DNA of 64,000 bases from Flavobacteriales bacterium (GTDB lineage Bacteria; Bacteroidota; Bacteroidia; Flavobacteriales_D; Sanyastnellaceae). Location of the stretch: positions 1,178,001 to 1,242,000 of the forward strand of contig JAGYJM010000002.1 of NCBI GenBank assembly GCA_018402085.1. The letters are read 5' to 3'. The first letter of the stretch is position 1. Each line of letters opens with the position of its first letter. Both the position numbers and the translations under genes were made by a program. The notes under the pieces were generated by a model. The model did not search any database and was not told the DNA's origin. It was given only the letters and a program-made list of their open reading frames with translations. Positions 17,748 through 26,221 of the stretch are shown piece by piece.

Positions 17748-18461
17748 CTAAGCGCTTTTAAGCTCAAGCATGAGACGGCGCCTCGCAATGGGCAACAAGG
17801 TTTCGTGCAGAGGAAAAGCGAGGTTGCAACGCACCAGGTAGGTCGCCGGGTTGGGAAGATCGGTAAAACGTTTGATCAGCTCAACTTTGAGCTGTTCGAA
17901 AGTCTGTCCCAAACTTTTTCTTCGCTGATCAATCAATGCTGTTTGCAGTGAGTGAAAGTGTTCATCGGCCAGTTCAAGTAACGAAACCACGTACCGAAAG
18001 AGGTACACATCTTTGCGCGGCTCATCGTAAAGAAACAGATACCCCTCTTTGCGGTACATCGGAACGAGACCGACCGGCGTCAGTTGCAGGTGCTCATCTA
18101 CCAGGTCGTAAAGGCTTTTACCCTCTCTGAGCATTGACTCAAGGCGGGGCAGTGCGAACTCGATCAGGCTGTTGAGGTATTCATTTAGCTCAGGATGCTC
18201 TTCGAGTTCTTTGTAAACCAGACGCATTTTACGGAGGTCAATTTCTTTGACGTCACGACGAATCTTCAGTGAGAAATCCGCTTTGCCTTTGCGAAGTGCA
18301 TCAAGGCGGCGATGTTCTTCGATCAGGCGCGAAAGCGCCGGATAGAGTCGTGCATCTGTGAATTCACGTTTGGCCTTTTGCAACCAGGCCAGAAACAGAT
18401 ACGTTTTGTACTCCTGGTCAAGCACACCATCTGTCAGCCAGTTTTCCTGCAGCTTTTCCAT
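17748..18461 (-). CDS. Conserved hypothetical cytoplasmic protein
   Basis: A 237-residue helical protein without signal peptide or membrane segment. It is rich in Leu, Glu and Arg with a probable coiled stretch (RLIEEHRRLDALRKGKAD). I do not recognise a domain. The sequence looks like a real, evenly charged soluble protein and the frame is intact. It is convergent with the pirin gene, two bases apart. A GGATG hairpin at 18326 encodes its YPALSRL segment. Confidence 0.75.
   Translation of the reverse strand: MEKLQENWLTDGVLDQEYKTYLFLAWLQKAKREFTDARLYPALSRLIEEHRRLDALRKGKADFSLKIRRDVKEIDLRKMRLVYKELEEHPELNEYLNSLIEFALPRLESMLREGKSLYDLVDEHLQLTPVGLVPMYRKEGYLFLYDEPRKDVYLFRYVVSLLELADEHFHSLQTALIDQRRKSLGQTFEQLKVELIKRFTDLPNPATYLVRCNLAFPLHETLLPIARRRLMLELKSA
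18326..18344 (+). repeat. GGATG hairpin element, copy 5 (inside a coding region)
   Basis: Stem GGCGC, loop GAAA, stem GCGCC, then GGATA. It is antisense to the gene at 17748-18461, which reads it as YPALSRL. Confidence 0.8.
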
Positions 18462-18514
18462 GTTCTTGTTTTCGCTTTCTCCAATTTAACGTGAGAAATA
18501 TGAAAAACGTTATG

Positions 18515-18640
18515 TCCGTCTGCTGTCAGCCGTCAGCCGTCTGCGGTCTGCGCTGTCAATGCTATTTAGGACTGCCCCCCTTGACACCTAACCCCTGATA
18601 CCAGGCCCCTGACACCTAACCCCTAACCCTGACCTGAATG
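18515..18640. repeat. Intergenic repeat cluster: heptamer array and CCCCTGA-type repeats
   Basis: 18515-18556 is an imperfect tandem array of 7-base units CCGTCTG, CTGTCAG, CCGTCAG, CCGTCTG and CGGTCTG. It is followed by repeated CTAACCCCTGA/CCCCTGACAC units (18574-18640). Related arrays occur at 26195, 28869 and 42388. A further CCCCTGACCCC stands just before the next gene at 18700. Confidence 0.8.
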
Positions 18641-18726
18641 TATCCTTCCCACAACCCACCAGTCGGTTGTTAAAAACCGGTCGTTGGATGCGATAATTGC
18701 CCCTGACCCCTTTGTATCATTGCGAT

Positions 18727-19278
18727 ATGGAAATTTTGGATCATCTTAAATCCAGAGCCGGAGAGCTATTGCTGAACCGGCAGCAGCCGGTGGAGCGCAT
18801 GAGGCGTGGAGTTTCTTTGCGCACTGCGCAGCGGCTGGCGTTGCTGTTTGTACTGCGCAATATCGATGATGCTGAGCTCTTGAAAGCGATCCTCGCTGAT
18901 TTGCGCGACAGCTTTGATGTACCCGAAGTCAATGCCTTCGTGTATGCACCTAAGGGGCTCCAGGGTGGCGCTTCTTTAGACACATACGGGTATGATATCC
19001 AGTTGTTTGGTAAAAATAGCTTAAACTGGTACTTTAAGCCGGTTGACGTGGTTCGTGCGGACGTAAAGCCCTATGATCTTTTGATCGATCTGACCACAGA
19101 GCCACAAGTGCCCATGGGATACCTCTTGCACCAGCTTCCATCATCAACCGTTGCGGGCACTAACCTCACACGGATGAATGAGTGTTATGATTTGTTGCTC
19201 GATTTTGGACGCGACGCAGAAGCGTCGGATGTTTGGGCACAGATGAAATTTTACCTCTCTAACCTGAATTTACAATGA
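18727..19278 (+). CDS. DUF6913-like protein coupled to dapA
   Basis: A 183-residue soluble protein. The segment LNWYFKPVDVVRADVKPYDLLIDLT and the partner position next to dapA are those of a Bacteroidota family listed as DUF6913; the function is unknown. I start it at the ATG at 18727 because an upstream TTG (18697) lies within intergenic repeats. It overlaps dapA by ATGA at 19275, which implies a link to the lysine/diaminopimelate branch. A GGATG hairpin at 19213 encodes DAEASDV. Confidence 0.75.
   Translation: MEILDHLKSRAGELLLNRQQPVERMRRGVSLRTAQRLALLFVLRNIDDAELLKAILADLRDSFDVPEVNAFVYAPKGLQGGASLDTYGYDIQLFGKNSLNWYFKPVDVVRADVKPYDLLIDLTTEPQVPMGYLLHQLPSSTVAGTNLTRMNECYDLLLDFGRDAEASDVWAQMKFYLSNLNLQ
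19213..19231 (+). repeat. GGATG hairpin element, copy 6 (inside a coding region)
   Basis: Stem GACGC, loop AGAA, stem GCGTC, then GGATG. It is in the sense orientation and is read DAEASD. Confidence 0.8.
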
Positions 19279-20165
19279 ATACGTTTCACGGATTAGGCGT
19301 TGCGATGGTGACGCCCTTTACAGAGGCCGGGAAGATTGATTTCGCCGGACTGAAAAAGCTTACGGAGCATCTGGTGACCGGAGGTGCCGACTATCTCGTG
19401 GTGCAGGGCACCACCGGTGAATCACCCGCGCTGAGCCTCGAAGAGAAACGAACATTGCTCGATTTTGTGTTTGAAGTCAACCAGAAACGCAAGCCCGTGG
19501 TTTTCGGTCTCGGAGGCAACAACACTGCAGCTACCGTAAAGCTCATGGAAGAAATGGATACCACCGGACTCAGTGGTTTCCTCTCGGTGAGTCCGTACTA
19601 CAACAAACCAACCCAGGAAGGCATTTATCGCCACTACAAGGCCTTATCGGAAGTCTCATCTCTCCCGATCATCCTATACAACGTACCCGGACGAACCGGT
19701 TCAAACATTGCTGCAGAAACCACGCTTCGTCTGGCGAATGATTGTGAGAACATTGTCGCTATCAAAGAAGCCAGCGGTGATCTTGACCAGATAGGTGCCA
19801 TCATTGAAGAGCGCCCCGACGAATTCAGTGTGATTTCCGGGGATGATGCACTTACGCTGCCCATTCTTGCGCTCGGTGGAGACGGTGTCATTTCTGTGGT
19901 GGGGAATGCCTTTCCCAAAGTGTTCAGTCAAATGGTACACCAGTGTCTTTTTGGCTCGTTTGCTGATGCTCGCCAACGTCATTATCGCCTCAGGAAGACC
20001 ATGGATTTGCTCTTTGCAGAAGGAAACCCCGGTGGAATTAAAGAGGCACTCAAGCACCTCGGCATCTGTGATAACCACATGCGACTTCCTGCATATCCGG
20101 TTTCTAAAGCGGTCAGTGATGCGCTTTATAGAGAGATGGCTGAGAAAGACCTGGTGAGGGTGTAA
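19275..20165 (+). CDS. dapA: 4-hydroxy-tetrahydrodipicolinate synthase
   Basis: Condenses pyruvate with L-aspartate semialdehyde, the first step of the diaminopimelate/lysine pathway. The (beta/alpha)8 aldolase is complete at 296 residues: GTTGESPALS (Thr-Thr pair), the Tyr in YNVPGRTGSNI, and the Schiff-base Lys in VAIKEASGD. GDDALTLP follows. It is translationally coupled to the DUF6913-like gene upstream and ends one base before the convergent transketolase gene. Confidence 0.96.
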   Translation: MNTFHGLGVAMVTPFTEAGKIDFAGLKKLTEHLVTGGADYLVVQGTTGESPALSLEEKRTLLDFVFEVNQKRKPVVFGLGGNNTAATVKLMEEMDTTGLSGFLSVSPYYNKPTQEGIYRHYKALSEVSSLPIILYNVPGRTGSNIAAETTLRLANDCENIVAIKEASGDLDQIGAIIEERPDEFSVISGDDALTLPILALGGDGVISVVGNAFPKVFSQMVHQCLFGSFADARQRHYRLRKTMDLLFAEGNPGGIKEALKHLGICDNHMRLPAYPVSKAVSDALYREMAEKDLVRV

Positions 20166-21125
20166 CTACCCCCGTGGTTTGACCAGTGCTTCAGCAGCCT
20201 GTACCACATCTTTCACCCCACAGCCATATTTATCGAGGAGTTCGTCAGGTTTACCACTTTCGCCGAATTGGTCATTTACACCAACAAAGCGCATTGGCGT
20301 AGGTTTGTGTTCAGCCAATACCTGAGCGACCGCACTGCCGAGTCCGCCACGGATCTGATGCTCCTCAGCCGTTACTACAGCCCCGGTCTTGGATGCTGAA
20401 CGTAAAATGATATCCTCATCAAGCGGCTTGATCGTATGGATGTTGATGACCTCTGCTGAAATGCCTTTATCCTCGAGCTCTTTCGCGGCCTCCAGCGACT
20501 TCCAAACCAAGTGGCCGGTGGCGATGATGGTGACATCGCTGCCCTCATTCAATAAGATTCCTTTTCCGATCTCAAACGGCATGTCTTCCGGAACGAAGAT
20601 TGGCACTTTAGGGCGGCCGAACCGGAGGTACACCGGACCATGGTGGTCAGCAATGGCGATGGTGGCTGCTTTGGTCTGATTGTAGTCGCACGGATTGATG
20701 ACAGTCATATTCGGGAGCATCTGCATCAAGCCGATATCTTCAAGAATCTGGTGGGTAGCGCCATCCTCTCCCAGCGTGAGCCCGGCGTGGGAGGCACAGA
20801 TCTTGACATTTTTCTCGCTGTAAGCAATCGATTGACGGATCTGGTCGTATACTCGTCCGGTGCTGAAATTCGCGAAAGTCCCGGTGAACGGGATTTTCCC
20901 TCCAATGGTCATGCCGGCTGCAAGCCCCATCATATTTGCTTCGGCGATGCCGACTTGAAAGAAGCGATCAGGAAAAGCATCCTGAAATGCATTCATTTTG
21001 AGTGAGCCGGTCAGATCAGCGCAGAGGGCCACCACATTGGGGTTGGTTTGCCCGAGTTCGAAGAGTCCGTCTCCGAAACCTGATCGGGTGTCTTTTTTTC
21101 CAAGTACGGGGTATTCTTTCATCAC
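20166..21125 (-). CDS. Transketolase, C-terminal subunit
   Basis: A 319-residue protein equal to the pyrimidine-binding and C-terminal domains of transketolase. It supplies [17 protein letters not shown] (the catalytic Glu), GEDGATHQ and the C-terminal [15 protein letters not shown]. The other half is encoded at 22533-23378. Together they transfer two-carbon units in the non-oxidative pentose phosphate pathway. It is the last gene of a three-gene operon and starts nine bases after the VWA gene. Confidence 0.93.
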   Translation of the reverse strand: MMKEYPVLGKKDTRSGFGDGLFELGQTNPNVVALCADLTGSLKMNAFQDAFPDRFFQVGIAEANMMGLAAGMTIGGKIPFTGTFANFSTGRVYDQIRQSIAYSEKNVKICASHAGLTLGEDGATHQILEDIGLMQMLPNMTVINPCDYNQTKAATIAIADHHGPVYLRFGRPKVPIFVPEDMPFEIGKGILLNEGSDVTIIATGHLVWKSLEAAKELEDKGISAEVINIHTIKPLDEDIILRSASKTGAVVTAEEHQIRGGLGSAVAQVLAEHKPTPMRFVGVNDQFGESGKPDELLDKYGCGVKDVVQAAEALVKPRG

Positions 21126-21134
21126 CGGAGGATT

Positions 21135-22499
21135 TTAATTGAGGTTCAGGTTGGTATTGCTTCCGCTTTGGATGCTAAATTCTCGTTCAATCGTGTAAAG
21201 GGTCTCATTGCTATTCCGCGAACGGAAAACCAGCACGTAGGTGCCGGGCTGCAGCACATAACGTCCGCTCGGGTTACCGTCGCTGAACTTGATTGCTTGT
21301 AAAAGTTCATTGTTCTTCTTCAGGAACAATCCGCCGTAGCCGCTGGTGCCGGTATTGAGCAGCAAGGTTCCCGGTGCGGGAATCACAATGCGGGTAGGTT
21401 CAGTAGCATTGATGGTGACATCTTCAAGGATGGTTCGAGGAGTCGTCAGCACTTCAAGGTCGTACTTTCCGACAAGATAGCGCTCGGTTGTGCCGAAGGT
21501 CTGGTGGTTGACGATGCTGCAGTCAGCCGTACGCTTAACGATACACTGCAGGTCGTCATACTCGCTGCGACCGTTGTACTCGAGCACAAGGTCACCCTGG
21601 GCCGCATCCACTTCGAAAGTGGTGTGAACGCCTGGTTTGACTGTCAGGTTCTCTTTTTCGATCGGAGGGAGGGTGTGCACGACCATTCGGTAGGTGGGAA
21701 GTGGATCGAGTGAAAGGGTATCCGGATTGCCCTTCTTGTTGAGGGTATGCACAAGGTTGTACAGGGCTTCACCTTTCTGCTGGTCATAAAGCGTGAAAGC
21801 CACATCTGTTTCTTTCGGGTCGCCGGCGGCGTCAAGAAGGTTGATCTGCACGCTGGTGTTGTTCAATGCCTGTGTAATCACGATGTCAAGCACATACTCG
21901 AAAGTCTCTGAGTTGGTCGCATCGAAGTAGTTGCCGACGCATTCAAAGGTGCTTTTGTACTTGGCATCGAGACCGATACCGATCACAAAGGGCTTCACGA
22001 TGATCCCTTTTGACTGCAGTGCCTTGCTCACCGCACAAGGGTCGCCGTCACATGCTTCGATGCCATCCGTAATCAAGATGATGATGTTCCGGCAGTTGTC
22101 GCAGTCTGTAAAGTCTCCGGCGGCTTTCTCAAGGGAGCGTGCGATGGGAGTTGTGCCTTTCGGTGTGATGTATGAAAGCTCTTTTTTGATGACGAGATTG
22201 TTTCCGCTTCCGATCGGTACAACGAGCTGTGTATCGTCACAATCCTGTTGTCCGGGAATATGCACCGTCTGGTGGCCGTAGACCCGAAGTCCGAGTTCAA
22301 GGTTATCAACGCCGTAGAGTTCTTCTAGCGATTGTGACAGAAGGTCAACAGCGGTGTTGATTTTGCGGGTGCCTTCCCAATATCCGTTCATGCTATTAGA
22401 CGCGTCGAATACGAAGAGAATCCGTGTTTTCTGCGCGTTTACATCCGCCGCTTTTGCGGCGAAAAAAAGAACTAAAAAGAAAATGCCTAGATGCTTCAT
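21135..22499 (-). CDS. Secreted von Willebrand factor A domain protein
   Basis: A 454-residue exported protein with a signal peptide ending at about residue 22 (DVNAQ). The VWA domain spans about 25-210 with an intact metal-ion site: DASNS, the Thr in PKGTTPIA, and LITDGIEACDGDPC. The rest is several beta-sandwich repeats like carboxypeptidase-regulatory folds, ending in a strand-rich tail. It stands between the two halves of transketolase in one operon, which has no obvious metabolic sense. The signal-peptide region AAKAAD is encoded by a GGATG hairpin (22442). Confidence 0.88.
   Translation of the reverse strand: MKHLGIFFLVLFFAAKAADVNAQKTRILFVFDASNSMNGYWEGTRKINTAVDLLSQSLEELYGVDNLELGLRVYGHQTVHIPGQQDCDDTQLVVPIGSGNNLVIKKELSYITPKGTTPIARSLEKAAGDFTDCDNCRNIIILITDGIEACDGDPCAVSKALQSKGIIVKPFVIGIGLDAKYKSTFECVGNYFDATNSETFEYVLDIVITQALNNTSVQINLLDAAGDPKETDVAFTLYDQQKGEALYNLVHTLNKKGNPDTLSLDPLPTYRMVVHTLPPIEKENLTVKPGVHTTFEVDAAQGDLVLEYNGRSEYDDLQCIVKRTADCSIVNHQTFGTTERYLVGKYDLEVLTTPRTILEDVTINATEPTRIVIPAPGTLLLNTGTSGYGGLFLKKNNELLQAIKFSDGNPSGRYVLQPGTYVLVFRSRNSNETLYTIEREFSIQSGSNTNLNLN
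22442..22461 (-). repeat. GGATG hairpin element, copy 7 (signal peptide of the VWA protein)
   Basis: Minus strand: CGCCGC, loop AAAA, GCGGCG, then GATG. It is sense to the host gene, which reads it as AAKAAD near the signal-peptide cleavage region. The element at 53195 is nearly identical over 20 bases. Confidence 0.85.
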
Positions 22500-22532
22500 G
22501 CAATATGCTTCAGCAAGATCTGTGCCGTGTCA

Positions 22533-23378
22533 TCAATAATCACCGAGGGTCTCTTCGAGCTGATGGAGTGCCTGCGCGAGCTGCTCATCGTCGGGAGCCA
22601 CGCCGTGCCACTTGTGCGTACCCTCCATGAAGTCAACGCCTTTGCCCATCTCCGTAGTCATTAGTATCATCTGCGGCTTACCCTTACCGCAGGCATCCCT
22701 CGCTTCTGCGACGATACGTCGAATATCATCGATCGAATGGCCGTACATCTGGTGCACCTGCCAGCCGAATGCTTCCCATTTGGCACGGAGATCACCGAGG
22801 TTCATCACATTCTCTACCGCTCCGTCGATCTGCTGTCCGTTAAAATCAATGGTCGAAATGATGTTGTCAACCTTGTGGTGCGCTGCATACATCGCCGCCT
22901 CCCAGATCTGTCCTTCTTGCAGCTCGCCGTCGCCGTGAAGACTGTAAACGAAGCGATCATCCTTGTTCAGCTTCTTGGCCTGTGCCGCACCGATCGCCAC
23001 CGACAGACCTTGTCCGAGTGAACCCGAAGCTACGCGGATACCCGGAAGGCCTTCTTCTGTGGCAGGATGCCCCTGCAGGCGACTTTCAATTTTTCGGAAA
23101 GTTGCCAGCTCGCCCACCGGAAAGAAGCCGCGCCGTGCCAGGGTGCTGTACCAGACCGGCGAGATATGTCCGTTGGAAAGAAAAAAGAGGTCTTCGCCTT
23201 CGCCATCCATATTGAAAACGGGTGCTTTCGTATGCATGACATCGAAGTAGAGGGCTACGAAGAAATCAGTGCACCCGAGTGAACCACCAGGGTGACCTGA
23301 CGCAGCACCGTGTACCATTCTGACGATGTCGCGGCGCACCTGGCTTGCGATTTGTTGAAGTTTCTCAGTACTTTCCAT
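22533..23378 (-). CDS. Transketolase, N-terminal (thiamine diphosphate-binding) subunit
   Basis: A 281-residue protein corresponding to the first transketolase domain: SGHPGGSLGCTD, GSLGQGLSVAIG, then GDGELQEGQIWEA with the thiamine diphosphate/Mg motif and an Asn in IDFNGQQIDG. The open frame extends 23 residues upstream, but the ATG at 23378 matches the family start and lies after the promoter-like CAAAGGTA at 23405. It forms an operon with the VWA gene (33 bases downstream) and the C-terminal subunit. Confidence 0.93.
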   Translation of the reverse strand: MESTEKLQQIASQVRRDIVRMVHGAASGHPGGSLGCTDFFVALYFDVMHTKAPVFNMDGEGEDLFFLSNGHISPVWYSTLARRGFFPVGELATFRKIESRLQGHPATEEGLPGIRVASGSLGQGLSVAIGAAQAKKLNKDDRFVYSLHGDGELQEGQIWEAAMYAAHHKVDNIISTIDFNGQQIDGAVENVMNLGDLRAKWEAFGWQVHQMYGHSIDDIRRIVAEARDACGKGKPQMILMTTEMGKGVDFMEGTHKWHGVAPDDEQLAQALHQLEETLGDY

Positions 23379-23404
23379 AGAGCATACGGCTGACAATGTA
23401 CCGC

Positions 23405-23412
23405 CAAAGGTA
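23405..23412 (-). promoter_or_regulatory. -7 promoter box for the split transketolase operon
   Basis: CAAAGGTA on the plus strand is TACCTTTG on the minus strand, an exact TAnnTTTG match, 27 bases upstream of the transketolase start. Confidence 0.55.
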
Positions 23413-23480
23413 GAGGATGCGCTGCAGGGCTTGCGGAGGCTGTTCAAAACTTTTGAAAAAGCGGGGCGATTCGGAATAGC

Positions 23481-23488
23481 TATCTTTG
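23481..23488 (+). promoter_or_regulatory. -7 promoter box for ychF
   Basis: TATCTTTG, an exact TAnnTTTG match, 19 bases before the ychF ATG. It is divergent from the transketolase promoter at 23405. A TTTTG at 23451 is a possible -33 element with a long spacer. Confidence 0.6.
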
Positions 23489-23507
23489 CCCGACCAAATT
23501 CCGTTTT

Positions 23508-24605
23508 ATGGCCCTCAAATGTGGTATTGTCGGATTGCCGAATGTAGGTAAATCGACCTTGTTTAACTGCCTGTCAAATGCGAAAGCACAGAGCGCGAAT
23601 TTTCCGTTTTGTACGATTGAACCAAACCTCGGTACGATTACTGTGCCGGATGAGCGACTGAATAAGCTTTCAGAGTTGGTAAAGCCGCAGAACCTTGTAC
23701 CGACGACCGTGGAGATCGTTGATATTGCCGGACTCGTGAAAGGAGCGAGCAAGGGCGAAGGTCTGGGGAACAAGTTCCTGGCGAACATTCGGGAGACAGA
23801 TGCCATCTTGCATGTGCTGCGCTGCTTCGACGACGGAAACGTGGTTCACGTGGACGGCAGCGTCGATCCGATTCGTGACAAAGAAGTGATCGATACGGAG
23901 CTGCAATTGAAAGACCTGGAGACGCTTGAAACCCGCCGTGAGAAGATCGCCCGAGCTGCGAAGACGGGTGACAAAGAGGCTCAGAAGACACTTGCTTTTT
24001 ACAATAAACTGAAAGAAGTGCTCGAGAGTGGTAAATCAGCGCGCACGGTAGAGCTCGAAGAGCACGAAGTGCCTATGATGAAAGATATGCAGCTCCTTAC
24101 GGCGAAGCCGATCATGTATGTATGCAACGTAGATGAAGGCTCAGTGGTGAATGGCAATGCGTACGTAGATCAAGTTCGTGAGGTAGCGAAAGAAGAAGGT
24201 GCTGAAGTGCTCGTGATCGGTGCCTCAATTGAGGCGGAAATCGCTGAACTTGAAGACCAGGAAGAGCGAGTGATGTTTCTGAGCGACCTCGGACTCGATC
24301 AGCCGGGGGTGGCGAAGCTCATCAAGTCGGCATATAAGCTGCTTAATCTCCAGACGTATTTCACTGCCGGTGAGAAGGAAGTGCGCGCATGGACCGTCAA
24401 GGTAGGCGCAACAGCACCTGAAGCGGCGGGTGTGATCCACACGGATTTTCAGAAAGGCTTTATTCGTGCAGAGGTAATGAAATACGATGATTTCGTAAGC
24501 ATGGGCTCAGAGCAGGCGGTAAAAGAGGCCGGAAAGCTGTCGGTAGAAGGGAAGGAGTACATCGTGCAGGATGGCGACATCATGCATTTCCGCTTCAATG
24601 TGTGA
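23508..24605 (+). CDS. ychF: Redox-responsive P-loop ATPase YchF/OLA1 type
   Basis: A 365-residue TRAFAC-class P-loop protein that prefers ATP and binds ribosomes. The G1 loop GLPNVGKSTLFN is at residues 8-19, DIAGLVKGASKGEGLG is the G3 region, and the C-terminal TGS domain ends with EYIVQDGDIMHFRFNV. The length is normal. It is expressed from its own promoter and followed by a tandem repeat. Confidence 0.96.
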   Translation: MALKCGIVGLPNVGKSTLFNCLSNAKAQSANFPFCTIEPNLGTITVPDERLNKLSELVKPQNLVPTTVEIVDIAGLVKGASKGEGLGNKFLANIRETDAILHVLRCFDDGNVVHVDGSVDPIRDKEVIDTELQLKDLETLETRREKIARAAKTGDKEAQKTLAFYNKLKEVLESGKSARTVELEEHEVPMMKDMQLLTAKPIMYVCNVDEGSVVNGNAYVDQVREVAKEEGAEVLVIGASIEAEIAELEDQEERVMFLSDLGLDQPGVAKLIKSAYKLLNLQTYFTAGEKEVRAWTVKVGATAPEAAGVIHTDFQKGFIRAEVMKYDDFVSMGSEQAVKEAGKLSVEGKEYIVQDGDIMHFRFNV

Positions 24606-24675
24606 TCTTGGATCGGGGATCGGGGATCGGGGATCGGGGATCGGGGATCGGGGATCGGGGATCTTGGATCGGAGT
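24606..24675. repeat. Tandem octamer array GATCGGGG
   Basis: About seven head-to-tail copies of GGATCGGG (GATCGGGG in register), bounded on both sides by GATCTTGGATCGG, directly after the ychF stop codon. A shorter, interrupted version of the same octamer is at 28812-28853. Confidence 0.9.
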
Positions 24676-24693
24676 TATTTTTTGAGGTGATGT

Positions 24694-25143
24694 ATGAGAC
24701 GGTTCGTGCCTTTTTTGCTTATGGTTTTCGTTCTAAGCGCATGCAACGCCGATAAAACGGCGGATGCGACCACGAAGTTGTCTGCTCTGACTTCTATCGC
24801 ACTGGCGATGAATGAGCAGGAGAACGCATGGAATGAAGGTGACCTGGAAGGTTTCATGGAGCACTACTGGAAAAGCGATAGTCTTCGCTTTATCGGCAGC
24901 CGCGGACTCAATTACGGATGGCAAACCACACTTGAGAACTACAAAGAAAGCTACCCTGATCGCGAGGCCATGGGAACCCTCACTTTTTCCAACAAGTACA
25001 TGGATATGGTCGCTCCGGATGCCGCATTCATCGTCGGGAAGTGGCAGCTCGATCGCCGTTCAGACACGTTGAGCGGGCATTATAGTCTCCTTTGGAGGCA
25101 GATTGAAGGTAAGTGGGTGATCGTGGCAGACCATTCTTCTTGA
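24694..25143 (+). CDS. DUF4440/SnoaL-like lipoprotein
   Basis: A 149-residue lipoprotein (lipobox LSAC, residue 17). The mature part has the NTF2-like pattern of the DUF4440 family: ALAMNEQENAWNEGDLEGFM, a central LRFIGSRG, then GHYSLLWRQIEGKWVIVADHSS. Such domains form cone-shaped pockets; some are enzymes, many have no known ligand. Two His (SGHYS, ADHSS) stand where family members often keep them. The function cannot be specified. Confidence 0.85.
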   Translation: MRRFVPFLLMVFVLSACNADKTADATTKLSALTSIALAMNEQENAWNEGDLEGFMEHYWKSDSLRFIGSRGLNYGWQTTLENYKESYPDREAMGTLTFSNKYMDMVAPDAAFIVGKWQLDRRSDTLSGHYSLLWRQIEGKWVIVADHSS

Positions 25144-25293
25144 TGGGTTGGTGGTTGGTTGTTGCATTATCTCTTGATACAAAGGGAATCTGCTATGATA
25201 AATGAGCCGGGAGTCACTTCACGGAGCTGCTTCTCAATTTTAACCTTGATAGCAGATGACTACGGATACCATAGAATCTTCGCACTTCGTGCG

Positions 25294-25301
25294 TAGCTTT
25301 G
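25294..25301 (+). promoter_or_regulatory. -7 promoter box abutting the rhomboid start
   Basis: TAGCTTTG, an exact TAnnTTTG match, ends eight bases before the ATG at 25309. The transcript would be leaderless or nearly so. CGCACTTCGTGCG (25281-25293), a short inverted repeat, lies immediately upstream. Confidence 0.5.
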
Positions 25302-25308
25302 CGCAGAC

Positions 25309-25962
25309 ATGGATATTTCTGTAACCACTATCATTGCCGGAATCACGGTTGTTGCCTCCCTTTGGGGCTTTTCGAATCAGGAGGGCCTGCGTAAGGTGCT
25401 GATGAACCCCTATCAGGTGGTGCAACACAAAGAGTACCATCGTCTGTTGCTGCACGGCTTTGTACATGCCGACTACCTCCACCTCTTTTTCAATATGTTC
25501 ATCTTCTACCAGTTCGGACAAATTCTCGAGCAGGCTTTTACTCAGCAGGAATTATTCAGCAAGGTTTTTCCTGAACAGGTCTTTTGGGGTGAAGCGACGG
25601 GTACGACTTATTTCCTAATGCTCTACATCGGGTCAATCCTCTTCGCGACGATACCGAGCATGGTAAAACACCGCAATAATCCGGGCTATAATTCGCTCGG
25701 TGCATCAGGAGCTGTGTCGGCCGTATTGATTTCGTTCATTCTGTTGTTCCCGATGACCAAACTTGCGCTGTTCTTCATTGTACCGATGCCTGCATGGGTG
25801 GCCGGTATCCTGTTCTTCGTCTTCGAAGCATACATGAACAAGAGGGGAAACACGGGCATTGCTCATGATGCTCACCTGTACGGAGCGATATTCGGGGTGC
25901 TGTTCCTGACGATTATTCAGCCGTCTGTATGGGTACGGTTTGTGGGGCAGCTGCCTTTTTAG
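25309..25962 (+). CDS. Rhomboid-family intramembrane serine protease
   Basis: A 217-residue polytopic protein. The catalytic Ser is in LGASGAVSAV (about residue 139), and the partner His is in HDAHLYGAIFG (about residue 187). The first-loop HGFVHADYLHLFFNMF motif is typical of rhomboids. Six hydrophobic helices can be traced. It cleaves transmembrane segments of unknown substrates within the inner membrane. It has its own start-proximal promoter. Confidence 0.93.
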   Translation: MDISVTTIIAGITVVASLWGFSNQEGLRKVLMNPYQVVQHKEYHRLLLHGFVHADYLHLFFNMFIFYQFGQILEQAFTQQELFSKVFPEQVFWGEATGTTYFLMLYIGSILFATIPSMVKHRNNPGYNSLGASGAVSAVLISFILLFPMTKLALFFIVPMPAWVAGILFFVFEAYMNKRGNTGIAHDAHLYGAIFGVLFLTIIQPSVWVRFVGQLPF

Positions 25963-25965
25963 AGA

Positions 25966-26056
25966 CTCCTTCGGGACGTGTAATTATGCTAACGCTCCCC
26001 TCAGATGAGGGGAGCTCCAAATCTCATGCTTCGCATGGGATTTGGTGAGGGGTTGA
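25966..26056. repeat. Intergenic repeat with nested hairpins, first copy
   Basis: After ACTCCTTCGGGA comes GCTCCCCTCAGATGAGGGGAGC, a hairpin, then CCAAATCTCATGC/GCATGGGATTTGG, a second hairpin, then TGAGGGG. The same arrangement with changed but matching stems recurs at 33879-33963. Confidence 0.75.
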
Positions 26057-26152
26057 AAACTAGCGAAGTAGGTCGCCTTCGGATCAGGCGTCAGGTGTCG
26101 GGTGGGCAGCGCATCTTTGAACTGCCTGAACCAATTGCTGTGAATAGTTGGT

Positions 26153-26180
26153 GGCTGCTACCAGCAGCCGTTCGTTGAAC
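26153..26180 (+). repeat. Intergenic GGCTGCT hairpin, first copy
   Basis: GGCTGCT-ACC-AGCAGCC followed by GTTCGTT. The reverse complement of the same block, with one base different in the flank, is at 42444-42467. Confidence 0.8.
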
Positions 26181-26194
26181 TTCGGGGCTTTTTC

Positions 26195-26221
26195 AGACCG
26201 CAGACGGCTGACGGCAGACGG
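26195..26221. repeat. Heptamer array, second copy
   Basis: CAGACCG CAGACGG CTGACGG CAGACGG, the reverse complement of the units in the array at 18515. It runs up to the stop codon of the DivIC-like gene. Confidence 0.8.

Noticed and set aside
23379-23447. 23-residue extension of the transketolase N-terminal subunit
   Set aside because: The extension contains the promoter box and has no homology-like pattern.
24606-24675. CRISPR array
   Set aside because: The octamer units are contiguous with no spacers, so it is a simple tandem repeat.
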